Assembly (NCBI GenBank): GCA_013397935.1
Contig: VZRN01001861.1
Span: forward strand, 189,432 to 253,431
DNA from: Dasyornis broadbenti
Lineage: Eukaryota; Chordata; Aves; Passeriformes; Dasyornithidae
Length of the DNA stretch: 64,000 nt
Reading direction: 5' to 3'
Below are positions 10,566-21,995 of this stretch, piece after piece. Made by a program: the position numbers and the translations under genes. Position 1 is the first letter of the stretch. Each line of letters begins with the position of its first letter. The notes beneath the pieces are model-generated. The model saw nothing but the letters and a program-made list of their open reading frames with translations. It did not search any database and was not told where the DNA came from.

Positions 10566-12007
10566 TGCACACTCCCATTCCTGGAGTAACTAACAGAATT
10601 GTGCTAAGCAATTTGTAGATACAAGCTACACAACAATAGGCAAATCACACTCCTCACATTTTCTCATTTCCTTTCCTTTACATTTCATTATTTTTCGGGC
10701 TAAAAAGTGCTTGGATAGAGACTGTGGCAGCGGCATCCCTTGACACTTTACGAGTTTAAGAATACAAATGCTTTCAAAATTCTGATTCAAACCACCTTTC
10801 CAAATGCCAGCCTGTGTCTTTCTGCACCTCAGGGAGGTATCACATCGCTGAACCCAAGCAAACAACAAGAATCTCATACCTGGGCCTGTAGATCGGAGGG
10901 GATTGTGGTGGGATGATGGGATGAGCATCCAAAGGGCAGAGCTGGGAGGGAGCCCTTGGGGAGCTGCTCCCCCAAAGCATGGTTCATGCCAGCCCTGCTC
11001 TCAGGATGCACCTTTGACTTCTCTCATGGGATTTTTTGCCTTGCTCGAGTTTTTGTGGCCAAGGTTTGCTCCACCTCTGCTCTGCAATAAAAACACCAGA
11101 ACTCTTTGCCATCACCTGCCCTGCTGCTGGAGGCACCTCTGCTGGCACCTCAGCCCTCCGCACGAGCATCACACTGCAAACCAACACAGAAATCACCTCT
11201 GTGTTGATACATTCTTCTCTGAGAAGGAAAAGTGTACGTAAATAGAATCAAACTCTCGATTGCTGGTGCCCTTGCAGCTGTGGGAAGCAGTGCTATTTTT
11301 CATTTGTCAGGGAATTCGGCTGCACTAACTGCCGTGGAGAGATACAGCTGAGATCTCTGCTTCAGAGTTCCCCAATTATAGTCCACATGTCCAACCACTT
11401 GCAATGAAATTCATTTCATCCCTCACAGCGTAAATATCATCATTGCTCCGCTGTGCTGTTGTGCTGTTGCCTTCTCGCTCTTTTAGCTTGAAATACCAAA
11501 TTGGCTTTGAAATTTGCCAGCTTTTGCAGTGTGGTGGGGCATTGGTGACCAGTGAGTGAGGGGCTGGCAGCAGAGCCGTGGGGAAAGGAGGTGGTGGGTC
11601 CGTGTTCGTCCGTGTGCCCCAGGGCTGTGCCAGGGCTGCCAGCAGTGACAGGGACAGCAGCCAGGGGCCCAGGGAACAGCCTCAGCCTGTGGTCAGGCCC
11701 CATCCCTCACTGCCAACGTGGCAATGCCAAGGGGGGACTTGAGCTTTGCAGTTCCTACTGGCACCCAAACCGGTGTTCCTGTGTCTCTTGGGTGACGCAC
11801 ATACACAACATCCTAATTATTCTCTCACCACCACTTAGCTCTTACTGTGGAAGTCCCCCTGGTATTCAGGGTAGATTTAAAGGCACTGCAGGATTCTGTT
11901 GTGACAAGTTTTGTCCAGAAAGTGAGTGAGAAAATTCAACTAAGAAAATTGCATAAAGAAGCACAGAACTCCTGGGAAGGACAGGTCTTCCTCCTGAATT
12001 TTGGTTA
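10566..12007. other. Non-coding, mixed composition
   Basis: AT-rich at 10600-10780, GC-richer at 10900-11200 and 11540-11740. Frames up to 125 codons exist but lack recognisable domains and are not bounded by convincing splice signals. No mobile element is recognised until the CR1 that follows. Confidence 0.45.
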
Positions 12008-12245
12008 CAGAATCACAGAATCACGGAATGGTTTGGGTTGGAAGGGACCTTAAAGCCCTTCCCAAACCAGCCCTGCCACGGCAGGGACACCTTCCACTGT
12101 CCCAGGCTGCTCCCAGCCCTGTCCAGCCTGGCCTTGGGCACTGCCAGGGATCCAGGGGCAGCCACAGCAGCACTGGGCACCTGTGCCAGGGCCTCTTCAC
12201 CCTCCCAGGGAACAATTCCTTCCTTCTATCAGCTGCAGGCCAATG
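12008..12245 (-). mobile_element. CR1 LINE 3' fragment (antisense)
   Basis: Starts with the complement of the terminal octamers (AGAATCACAGAATCACGG), then GGTTTGGGTTGGAAGGGACC, CCACGGCAGGGACACCTTCC, GTCCCAGGCTGCTCCCAGCC, GTCCAGCCTGGCCTTGGGCA and GGATCCAGGGGCAGCCACAG. It closely resembles the copies at 13168, 35926 and 40018, so it belongs to the same CR1 subfamily. Truncated 5' end near 12245. Confidence 0.97.
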
Positions 12246-13167
12246 CCTGATGATGTGGAAGGTCCCAACTTCTGTGGTCGCCAATTGATTCCACAGAACA
12301 TCTCAGAGCCTGCCAACAGTTCTTGCAAAGCAAACATAAATTTAAAAATGTATCAGTAACAATTTATTTCTATGACATTTTAACACTTCTGTCAAGCACA
12401 CATTTAAATTAAAAATGAACAAGAAGCTGAAATAAGAGATGGGGTGAATTGCAATGGATCAAAGGGAGGCACTCAGTCCTTAAGGCACTGCTCCATTGCT
12501 AAATCCCTGTCCTGTGACAAACACTCCAGTGCTGATTAAAAGCCTTCAAGGTCTCTTTATGTTTCCAAGAAGATCAACTTACTAGACTTGGATGTACAAT
12601 TTCTTTGCTATTTGCAGTTTTGATCAAAAATTTTCATGTTTTTTTAGTGTATTTTTTTATGATATTCATGAAAGAAAAACCGCACTCATTATACAGTGGG
12701 ATTCTGGGATTTATTTGCCAGTAATGGGGCACGTTGCTGTAAGAAGCAATAACAGAGCAATGAAGGTGCTGCCATTGTCTTTAAGTGCATCTTAAGTACA
12801 GTCATTACAAATTGGACGTGTGTAATTCCACCTTTATGACTGGCTGTTTCATCTTCCCTCTCCTTCCCTTGACAAGAGTGCTCCTGAGCTAAATGAGTCT
12901 TTCCTGAAAGTGAAAGTCATCAGAGTTGGAAAAAGATTAGAGAGAACATGAGGAGAGGCTGGGAATCGGGAAAATGAGAGATGTTAAAACACGGGAACGT
13001 GTCCTTGACTGAACTGTATTTTCCCTGCCTGACTGAGCCCAAGAGCTGCAGAATACGTACATGCACAAGAGGACAGGCTCAGTTTTAAAAAATAACTCAG
13101 AGAAACTTCTCTTGGAACAGGTCAGGCCTGTATAGGCCATTTTGGCAGCGCTGGGTCATAGCATGAT
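12246..13167. other. Non-coding, AT-rich
   Basis: AT-rich, with AAATTTAAAAATG, CATTTAAATTAAAAATG and several AATAAA-like strings between 12330 and 12700. No frame longer than 67 codons. The short spacer between two same-subfamily, same-orientation CR1 copies holds nothing else I can name. Confidence 0.5.
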
Positions 13168-13435
13168 CACAGCACCAGGGATTCCCAGACTGGCTTGGGT
13201 TGGGAGGGACCTCAAAGCCCACCCAGTGCCACCCCTGCCACGGCAGGGACACCTTCCCCTGTCCCAGGCTGCTCCCAGCCCTGTCCAGCCTGGCCTTGGG
13301 CACTGCCAGGGATCCAGGGGCAGCCACAGCTGCTCTGGGCACCCTGGGCCAGGGCCTGCCCACCCTCACAGGGAAAGATTTCTCCCCAGTATCCCATCTA
13401 TCTCTGTCCTCTGGCAGTGGGAAGCCATTCCATGT
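13168..13435 (-). mobile_element. CR1 LINE 3' fragment (antisense)
   Basis: Same subfamily as 12008-12245 but about 25 bases longer at its 5' side: GCTTGGGTTGGGAGGGACC, CCACGGCAGGGACACCTTCC, GTCCCAGGCTGCTCCCAGCC, GGGATCCAGGGGCAGCCACA, then GGGAAAGATTTCTCCCCAGT and GGCAGTGGGAAGCCATTCC. The terminal octamers are decayed. A 144-codon and a 161-codon plus-strand frame overlap it and are repeat artefacts. Confidence 0.95.
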
Positions 13436-14311
13436 GTCCTGGATCTCCAAACCCTTGCAAACGGTCTCTTTCCATGCTTTTTGCCGGCCCCTTCCAGCAC
13501 TGGAAGGCCACAGTTATGTCACCCCAGGAAAGGGTGCACAGAGCCCAGCTTCCTTGGCCTGCTCACTGTGATTTAAAGCTCTGTCAGCCTCTTCAGGGGA
13601 GCTGGAGTAAAGTTTCTCCAACATCCTTCAGTTCATTACTGCAGCTGTGCTGCTCCTCACATAAAAGTATTTTATTGTGATTCCTAAATATCGATATGTT
13701 CTGTATTGCTACAGCAGAGGGTACAGAACATTCCACCCGCTCTGTAAACATTAGCCAGCCCCATTTAATAACTTTCCCATGATTTCACACCTAATAGTTT
13801 CTTGCAGTTAAAGAATAATTTATGAGTTTATTCAGCGCAGTAAATACGTGTTTGTGTCTGTACACAGAGTCAAAGCTCATGGCTGCGTGGAAGGAAATAA
13901 GCGTATTTCAATTGATCTTCCCTGTGCAGCTCTGATTCTTATTCCTTCAGCATTTTCTCTCTGGAAGTAAAGCCCATTTGCTCTGTTCAGCATGGCTTTG
14001 CTCCTGAGTGGGAAGCACAGGCTGTTTGGATTCCCCCTGGCCGGGCTCTGTGGCTTTCATCACGTGTTGTCTCCCCACGTTTTTAATGTTAAACCGCTGC
14101 AGGTTTAGGAAAGCAAGTCATTTGTCAGAATTGATTTCTCGGTGTCAGCGTGCAGTGCCATGGAAACTGATGGTGGGGGCTCCAGCCAGACCAACGCGTG
14201 CTCTGAGACTCCAGCTCGGCTGGGATTTCTCCCTTCTGCTGCACGTTACATAATTAAAGCAGCAGCATTTTCAAAATAATTGCAACTCTTTCACTGAAAG
14301 AGTAGCTGAGC
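13436..14311. other. Non-coding; possible regulatory block at 13640-13910
   Basis: From about 13640 the sequence becomes AT-rich and complex. It includes TATTTTATTGTGATTCC, AAATATCGATATG, CATTTAATAACTTTCCC, CACCTAATAG and TTATGAGTTTATTCAGC. No repeat or coding frame covers it. It resembles a conserved non-coding element in texture, which I cannot verify. The flanks hold only short chance frames. Confidence 0.35.
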
Positions 14312-14484
14312 AGAGGAGGGGCTGCCCAGGGCAGTGGTGGACTCACCGTCCCTGGAAGGGGACAAAAGCAAGGAGCCGTCGCACTTTGTGACATGGTTTA
14401 GTGGGCATGGGGGTATTTGTCAAAGCCTGGGCTTGGAGATCTTGGAGGTGTTTTCAAACCTCAATAATTTCGTGATTCTGTGTC
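14312..14484 (+). mobile_element. CR1 LINE 3' end (sense), distinct subfamily
   Basis: Wording is GGGGCTGCCCAGGGCAGTGG, GGACTCACCGTCCCTGGAAG, then GTGACATGGTTTAGTGGGCA, TTGGAGATCTTGGAGGTG and TTTTCAAACCTCAATAATTT, with the tail CGTGATTCTGTG. The 'CATGGTTTAGT...CATGG' motif separates it from the 12008/13168 subfamily. Moderately diverged, so probably an older insertion. Confidence 0.92.
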
Positions 14485-14874
14485 CTTTAGGCCACTCCAG
14501 GGCTCTCAGAGCACAAGCGACCTCGGTGGTTTCGGTCCCGTGATGGCGCCGTGTGAGGGGCTGGCGCGGTGCCTCTGGTGGTGGCACAGGAGTGAGGGTC
14601 CTGATGGCTGCAGGAGGGTTTGTGCCCGGTCTGAAGGCCCCACATTGACCCACCCGCCCCACGGCCTGCACACAGCGCTCCTCGCTGAAAACAGAAAGCA
14701 ATTTCTCCTCAGCATCCCGGCCTATCAATATGTATTGTGCATATCAAAAATTAAGATCCATTTTGTTGTTTAAATAAAATATGAGGACATTCCAGAAGCC
14801 AAATTACATTTCAGCTCCTAAAGAGACTCCTTGGGTTTCTGGAACACTCTGTGGAAAACCAGGACAAGCCAAGA
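14485..14874. other. Non-coding spacer
   Basis: GC-rich at 14500-14680, then AT-rich. A 102-codon minus-strand frame (14420-14728) starts inside the preceding CR1 and has no recognisable domain. Nothing else is identifiable. Confidence 0.45.
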
Positions 14875-14932
14875 AGTGCCCATGGCAGGGAGATTGGGAC
14901 TAGATGAACTTTAAAGGTTCCTTTAAAGGCAA
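14875..14932 (+). mobile_element. CR1 LINE 3' remnant (sense), short
   Basis: CCCATGGCAGGGAGATTGGG followed by ACTAGATGAACTTTAAAGGT and TCCTTTAAAGG is a degraded form of the CR1 'CATGGCAGGGG..GGAACTAGATGATCTTTAAGGTCCC' segment. Only about 60 bases are recognisable, and no octamer tail remains. Confidence 0.65.
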
Positions 14933-15164
14933 GGCTCTCACAACCACTGCAGTCACCAGCACAGTCTGTGCCTGCAGAAAAATATTTCTTCTTTTAATTG
15001 GGCACTGTTGGAAGATGTTGGCTTGCATAAAAAGAGAAATAAAGTGTCTCAGTTAAACTCGAAGTAGTAAATTACAGCTGAAAAAGGAGGAAAACCACAC
15101 ATTCAGGACGTTTCATCGTTTAGCCTCAGACAGAGTCCAACCCCTGACAATGCAAATCACCCAG

Positions 15165-15237
15165 AGCTAGGTCCAGGAGCTGCGCTCAGTGATGCTTGTG
15201 GGACCCTTCCAGCTCAGCATATTCTGTGATTCTGTGG
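15165..15237 (+). mobile_element. CR1 LINE 3' tail (sense), short
   Basis: GTCCAGGAGCTGCGCTCAGTG, then TGTGGGACCCTTCCAGCTCA and ATATTCTGTGATTCTGTGG form the last ~70 bases of an avian CR1, with two octamer repeats. The 'CTCAGCATATTCTGTG' ending differs from neighbouring copies, so this is a third independent insertion within 1 kb. Confidence 0.88.
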
Positions 15238-18099
15238 TGCCTGGACCCTCTTCATGAGAGAGGCAGAGCAGGAGCCGGGTGAGCTGCAGCTCTGTGCTTA
15301 AGGATGGAACGGCATCTCCCTGCAGGGAGCAGAGAGCTTGACCTCGCTGTCCTGGCCAGAGTCACGCCTGAAGGATTCACCTCTGGCCCTGGGGATACAT
15401 TCCCCACTTATTCTTAGTTCTGTCCTGGAAAACCTGCAGTAAATAATGTTTTCCGAGCAGCGAGGAGGATGTGTTCCATTTCAAAGGTGAGGTGACTAAT
15501 CCTTGCACTGTGTTAAGCACTTTGAGATCATCCCATATAAAAATCACTATAAACATTTAATATTCTCATAGAAGTGGTGTCAGTGCTGGCTGCCTGGGAA
15601 CCTGTCCCAGGAGAAAAGGGCAGAGATCAAGGAAAGTATTCAAAAGGATAATTAAATATTTAAGAAAAGCTGTTAAATAGTGTGGGCCAGAATTGCAGCC
15701 AGTGTAAATCACAATGACTCTGTTGGTGGGTGTCTGCTGTTTTATATTAAAAGAAGCTGCTTTGGGGTGGCTTCTAAAAGCCTTTAACATTTGCTTGTGT
15801 CATTACAGTGTCTTCTGTACTAGGGCACTGTCAGAGCTGGTTTTCAGCAGACCTAATGAGGAAATCAGGGTAAAAATTAGAAGTAAAATGTTTTCATGTA
15901 GAAAACCTGCTTAAAAATTAAATATTGTGGAGTGTGGGCTGTGTCTGGTGTCCGCTGACAGACACTGCGTTTATTCTTTCGGTAGGCAAAGAGACTGAAA
16001 CTCTTCTGCTGCCAGTTTGTGGAAGTAGATGGATGTGGGATGAGTTAGAGCAGCGCAGCCCCGGGGAGCTCCTGGGGTTCGGAGCGGACAGAACAGGAGC
16101 GGCTGGGCCGTGCCCAGGGCAGGTGTGGCCCCGCCGCTGCTGACAAGGGGCTCAGCAGACGTGTCCCCCTCGGTGAACATCCCAGCCCTGGCTCTCAGAG
16201 CACCTTGGTCGCTCCTCATTTCAAGTCAGCGCAGCACAGGCTCAGGTACTTGGCACAGGCAGCGGTGCCTGACGGCAGGGAGAGGCTTTCCAGCTTGCCC
16301 TGTGCTGGCCCTGTTCCTCCAGACACCCTCCACCAGGCCGTATGTCATCCTTAATCCGTCAGCACACACAGGCAATAATTGGAATTATTCTTTAGACTAT
16401 CTGGGCTTGCATTGTGAAATAAAGAGGCAAATGCAGAGGGGCCGTGTAAGAGGAATAAGTGGGTTTAATTGAGGTCACACTGATGTGACAAGTCTAGGAG
16501 CTAAATGAGGTTTTAAGTTAAAGTGGGAAATGGCTGAGGTTAACTCTCGCACCCCTTGAAGTGGTTTTTCTTTCTGTTTCTCTCTTTTTGATACCTTAAT
16601 TTTGTCAAATTAGTCTGGTTTAGATTCAGCAGGTTAAATTTAAGACTAACATACGAAGGGAGGGCTTTGGAAAATGAGTTTACACTGCTGCTTGAGGAAT
16701 GAACAAGTAACCAGAAGGGCTTCTTCCCCAAAACTGAGGGTGTCTCCTGCCTGGTGCAGAGTAGCACATTTGTTTTTTCATGCAAAGGGAAAAATTACAA
16801 AAACTCTAAGTGGTTTCTGGGAGTGGGGTGCAGCCACACAAGCCCCGGGTGTCTTTGTTGCACAGGCTGGGGCAGAGAGAGTGACTGGGACGTGACGTAA
16901 ATCCATTTTGTGTGGCCTGGGAAGAGCAGCCGTGCAGACAAGCCAGCATCTCCAAAGGATATTTATGGCATTCTCCATATAAATATGCACATGGGATACA
17001 GGCGAGAATATCACTTCTCATATCCTCACCACAAGTGCTGGTGCCATTAATCTGTCACAGCCATCCTTTAGGTGCGGTTTCAAGTTTGATGTAGTAAAGA
17101 TATGTGAATTCGAAATTTTATTTCAGTGCTATCATGTGAGTACATAAAAAAGAAAAGAGTAAGGAACTGTTTGTGTGTGAGCTGTCGGAGTGCATGCATT
17201 CAACACGTGATTCCAGAAAACGTGGAATGCATGGAGTTCATAACGATACATTTCAGAAATGCTGAAATATTCCAAAACTTTATTTATGCTTTTCCTGAGA
17301 AATCACATTCCTGTCACATACTATAAATTCAGCTTTTTGGCCATCTTCTGGCTGTACATTTAATTTTCGTGGGAAGTTCTTTGTTTTGTCAAAGGGGTTG
17401 ACTAAGCTCACAACATTAACCTTGTGCTCTCATCCCTCAGGCCCCTTTTGCTTCTTTTTCCAAATGCAACGAAAGTCCCCACCCTTGTAAAACCCGAGAA
17501 AAAATTCTGTTTCCATGACATCCACGATTTGCACTGATTCTTCCATAACTGAGGGGTTCATGCAAGTGGCTCTCAATATTCCTGACCAGGGTCTCATTTT
17601 GCTCTATGGCTTAAGTGCATTAATAATTTAAGGTAATGCTCAGTGTCCACTGAAGTCAATGAGACTTAAGCTCATGAAAAATAAGTTTGCTGAATAAGGG
17701 TGGAAATAGAATTCTGTTGGTCCTCCCTGCAGCCACGAGTGAGCTGGTTCAGAGGGGATGAGTTCATTTGATGCACACAGGAAATTAAAATTGACCTTCA
17801 GATCACTGATTTTCGGAGAAAAAAAAAGAAGCAAAGCTCTTAAAAATGGAGCCTTTGACTGTTAGAAAGGTGTGAGATCTATTTATAGCAACACATGCCA
17901 TTTTTGTACAGTGTTCAGGGTTATTTAAAGTCGATGACAACGTGTCTGCTCTTCTGAGGGAGCGGTTTCTTGGAGCTGAGGTCAATCAGATCACATCACT
18001 GATGGGAAAAGCATGAAATAATCCCTGGCAGCTCGCAGGCAGAACTGGGGATTCTCCCCAGGCAGAGCCCTCCTTGCTGCTCCACTCCTGGCTTTCCTC
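15238..18099. other. Non-coding, alternating GC and AT blocks
   Basis: GC-rich at 15990-16330, otherwise AT-rich with many short frames (120 codons at most, at 16110-16472). The tract 17340-17660 and the stretch 17820-17950 are repeat-free. No exon, RNA gene or CR1 is recognised. The composition begins to rise in CpG just before 18100. Confidence 0.45.
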
Positions 18100-18430
18100 C
18101 TCGCTCCCTTCCCTCCAGTTTAGCAGCAGCTCTGTGCGGAGGAGCTGCTCGCCCCTCGGCTCTCGCACCTGCCGCGGTGCGAACCCCAACATCCGCGCAA
18201 GGGGAGCAGCCGGCGCGGAGCTGCTGGCGGAGCGTCCTGGAAACTCGGATTCTGGAAGTGTTTAAAACGAAAACACTTTTCTCCAAATCATCCTGCGCTC
18301 TCGTGTGTGAAGACGGTGCTGGGAGGCGGCTGGCTCTAAATATAGCGCGGCCACTCCTCCTGAGCCGCTGGCTGAGAGGCAGGGAACGGGAGCCACTGGA
18401 ATAACAGGCGAGGGGACGCCTGCCGGTGTG
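18100..18430. promoter_or_regulatory. CpG-dense patch with MEF2/TATA-like element
   Basis: About 28 CpG dinucleotides by eye in roughly 330 bases, close to the number expected from base composition and much denser than the surrounding DNA. Within it CTAAATATAG (18336-18345) is a perfect MEF2 consensus and also resembles a TATA box, flanked by GCGCGGCC. Together these fit an unmethylated promoter or enhancer. No downstream exon is recognised, and either strand could be transcribed. Alternatively it is an isolated orphan CpG island. Confidence 0.5.
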
Positions 18431-20167
18431 CAGGGTAATAATGCACCGAGAGGAGATTGACAGATCACCAAACACCTGCCGGGGAGACGGGAACAGGGGG
18501 CTATTTGGGAATTCCTCCCGCTTCCTCCAGCTCATCAGGAAGCCGAGCGGCAGCAGAACGTTCGGCTGAGCCTGGAAATGGGACGGCTCAAAGCAACAGT
18601 TTAATCATAAGATATTTATTGGGGTCATCTGTGAGTCTTGCCAGCTTCAGCCTCGCTCCAGAGGCGTTATCGCTGTCGCTGGGATGTGTAGGATTTTCCA
18701 TTTATCTCCAAGTCAGATTTTATCCAGTGTAGGCAACTGACATCAGCCGGCCACAGCGTTTGCCTGGGAATAAAGAACACTGCTAAGCCAGACACCACAG
18801 ACACCTCTCTTTTCACATGTGAGCACCTCTCCCTGCCCTTTTTATTTGTTTGTTCACTAAGTATAGGTTCCCCATCTGTGCTTTTTTACAGGCCAATCTG
18901 CCTGGTTTCCATTTGCTTCTCTACAGCCCAAGGAGAGCACCGACACCAGGCCAAGGCTCACAGGCACGTCCAGCCCCTGCAGGATGGGGCAGCCCAGGGG
19001 TCTGGGCACTGCCCGGGGCGTCCTCGTCCCTTCTGCCAGGCAGGGGGAGCGCTGGGGCCCTCACTGCCCCTTCCCGCACTCTGTGTCAGGTGCAGGAAGT
19101 CACCAACCAGTTCCGAACTCGCAGAACACGGTTTATATTGAGGGGTTTTTGTGAATAAGCAATTACTGAGCAGATCAAACCCCGCTGCTGGTTGCAGTCA
19201 TTTGCTGCCAGGCTGGCAGGGATGGAGGATGGAGGGGTGGCAGGTGGGTGCGTGCAAGAGCCAAACACATCCCTGGCGCTTTGAGGGATTACAAAATTGG
19301 ATGTCAGTTACTTCTTTAATTACCTTCAATATTTCAAGTAGAAGCCCTTGCACATTTTTCTTCCTAAAAGTCATCAATAACGATTTATTAGCAAGAAATT
19401 AGTCATTACTTACATCTCATTATCTGTTTGCCCAGTGAGAATCTCCATGACCTCCCAAGTGTGTGGCAGAAACCACGGATTATCCTGACCCTGGCTCAGC
19501 CTCCCCCAGCGCCCCAGGAACCTGGAGCTGAAAAGGGAATGTCGGGGTTTTGATAGGCAAGAACATATTGGTGGCCATGAAGCATCAAGAACTTGCTCTG
19601 GGTTAAATGAACCGTTTTGTTTGACCTGAAATGACTTCTGGCTTTCTTGGAACTGCCAGAACATTGAGAAGTCATTTAGTTGCACAGCTTTAATTAAGCA
19701 ACTGCCTCCAGTTATGATTTACTCTGTCATTCAGAAAATTAGACCTTCACACTGTTCCTAATTTTTGCCAGAGTCCTTAAGGGCTGCATTTACCAGGATC
19801 AGCTGTAGTTTGGGATGTTCCAGCTTTTAGATGCCGAGCTTGGAATGCAGTCAGGTTTGCAGAAATGTCGCTGCAGATCAGTCCCTGAAGGAGCTCTGGG
19901 CTGGGCTCTCGATCGCTGAGGCAGAATTACCGCTCCTCTCCTGGAGGAGCCCTGGGCTGGTTATTTTCATTGCAGCAAGGCTGCAAATTGCATTTTGGTG
20001 CGGAGGGCAGATATGTCCTGTCTGTTACAGCAATGCACATCCCAATTTCTTACCCACCTTTTCCAGCACACCTTTCTTTTGTTGAGGAGCCACCCGTGCT
20101 GTAGATGGAATGAAGCCTTCCTGCATTTTCACAGTGCTTCCCATACATCCCTGCCTGACATTTTGCA
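18431..20167. other. Non-coding; AT-rich block after the CpG patch
   Basis: About 18590-18735 is complex and repeat-free (GTTTAATCATAAGATATTTA, CCATTTATCTCCAAG) and could be part of the same regulatory unit as the CpG patch. 18920-19090 is GC-rich. 19170-19250 has GGATGGAGGATGGAGGGG purine-rich wording. Frames reach 102 codons at most, with no recognisable family. Confidence 0.4.
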
Positions 20168-20400
20168 TTAGATCACAGAATCACAGCATGCCCTTGCTTG
20201 GGGGGGACCTTAAAGCCCATCCAGTTCCCCCTCCTGCCATGGACAGGGCGGCTCCATCCCTCTGACCATCCCGATGCCTCCCCTGTACTGGCTCCAGCAG
20301 CTCCAGGTCCTTGCTGTGCTGGGCCCCAGGGCTGGGGCAGCTCTGCATTGGGGCCTCACCTGAGCACAGGGGCAGAACCCGCCCCGTGCCCTGAGACAAA
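20168..20400 (-). mobile_element. CR1 LINE fragment (antisense), internally deleted
   Basis: 20168-20250 is the 3' end in antisense (GATCACAGAATCACAGCATG, GGGGGACCTTAAAGCCCATC, CCAGTTCCCCCTCCTGCCAT). It is followed directly by a segment from further upstream in the element (TGCTGTGCTGGGCCCCAGGG, CTCTGCATTGGGGCCTCACC, TGAGCACAGGGGCAGAACCC). In intact CR1 these segments are separated by several hundred bases. I infer an internal deletion or two adjacent fragments. Confidence 0.85.
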
Positions 20401-21995
20401 GGAGTTTGTTGTGTCCTGGGTATTTGTGTAGGGCTGCTCCAGCCCTGAGCACTGACACCTTGTGTGCATTTATACAGACATAAATACATCTATATTAAAT
20501 TAAATATATGTTAACATATATCTTCGGTTAAATAAATACACAGTGCCACGTGTGTGTTTATAAATATATGTGTGAGTGTGTTAAGAAAGCCTTCAGAACG
20601 GGAGAGACAGAAGGCTGGGGTATGGCTAATGGATTGCCATAATCATAGATTCTGATTCATACTCATCATCTGAAAACAGCCAGCCAGAAGATGAAATAAC
20701 TTCACATCAATCAAACACTAAACGAATATGTTATTAAGGATATTGTACACTATCGAAATCACATGTGAGCACTGTCTACGTTCAATGCTTTTCACAGGCA
20801 GAGCAGTGCTGTGAGGCAAGGGTCACTGCCTAAAACAAAATAAGGCACAGAGGGAAAAATGAGCCACACCGTGTTCCCCACACATTCCTCTCTTGCTTCT
20901 CTCTGTGTTCACTGCTGGACTTCTCTCTTGGGGCAAATAATACAACACAGGTTCCCCTGGCCTCCCCAGCAGCCGGCAGAGCCCTGCCCTGCTCAGCACT
21001 GATTCCCACCTCCCTCTGCCAAGGCAGGCTGAGGCCACAAGCCCTGTGGAAGCTGAGCGGAACCTCTGGGTTTGTCAGGGGTGTTGTGGTGCCCAGAAAT
21101 GATCCCGTTGTGTTGTGGGGAGCTGCCCATCCCAAACCTACAGCACTGGTATCCAAACCAACGCTAACGCAGCTGCCCCAGCAGTGCCCCAGCAGTGTCC
21201 CCTCACTGATGGCTCCAGGAATGGTTCTCCGGGATGGGAGAGGAGCAGGCAACTCCTGGCTCCTGACCAAAGAGCAAATCACAGATGTCTGAGATGCTGA
21301 AGACTCTGGACTGCAGGAGTTCAGAGAAATCAGTGCAGGTGTCAGGATGGGTCGAAGAAACCATGGAGAAGCTGTGCTGGGAGCAGAGCAGAAAAGCAGC
21401 CCCAGAGCACAGCACTGGCATTGCCTGTCCTGGCGTAGCAGCCTCCTCCTGGGACCCCCCTTCTGCTTTCACACCGCACCGCTCCAGTGGTCCAGTTTGC
21501 ACAACTGGGACATGAACGATCTGCAGAGCAAAGATGGAAGGAATAAGAGAGGGAATCCTCCGCTGTTAAAATCAACAGGGGACAAACATCACAAATCCAC
21601 TGGACTCGGGGAAATGTGGTTCAAACAAACAGAGGCAGAGAGCACACCTTGCTTTGGGTGAAAAAAGGAAAGAAAGGAAAAGCTCTGTACAATAGCGGCA
21701 TCTGAGATGGAGAGCACAGTGAAGCATTTCTCCTACAATTTGGAGTCTAAAAACGCTGCCCAAACGCTGTGGCACAGGCAGCAGAAGGCTGGGAAGGACC
21801 ATGTGCAGCAGCTGATGTGACCTGCTGTAGCAAGGAGCCAGAGTGTCTGGAGTGGGAGCGAATGGGATTCACAGAGCCACGGCCAGAGCCGCCCGCACGC
21901 TCCTTAGTAGAGCTCGGCTTGTTTATTACCTGCACCTTAGATTGTTCTGCTTTCTTAATTAAAATGTGATGTGGTGCAATTCAGATGCTGTGCAG
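20401..21995. other. Non-coding, AT-rich then mixed
   Basis: 20590-20780 is AT-rich and complex (GCCATAATCATAGATTCTG, GAAATAACTTCACATCAATC), a possible regulatory block. 20830-21800 is mixed, with overlapping frames up to 150 codons on the minus strand and none recognisable. The purine run GAAAAAAGGAAAGAAAGG lies near 21660. No mobile element beyond the CR1 before it. Confidence 0.4.
20504..20521. repeat. 18-bp perfect palindrome centred on GTTAAC
   Basis: ATATATGTTAACATATAT is identical to its reverse complement. It lies in an AT-rich stretch (20470-20580) with TATA-type dinucleotide runs and GTGTGTGTTT/GTGTGAGTGTG wording. A chance origin is plausible in such DNA. Confidence 0.95.

Noticed and set aside
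12481..12500. miR-124-like TAAGGCAC
   Set aside because: Seed-only match with no hairpin arm.
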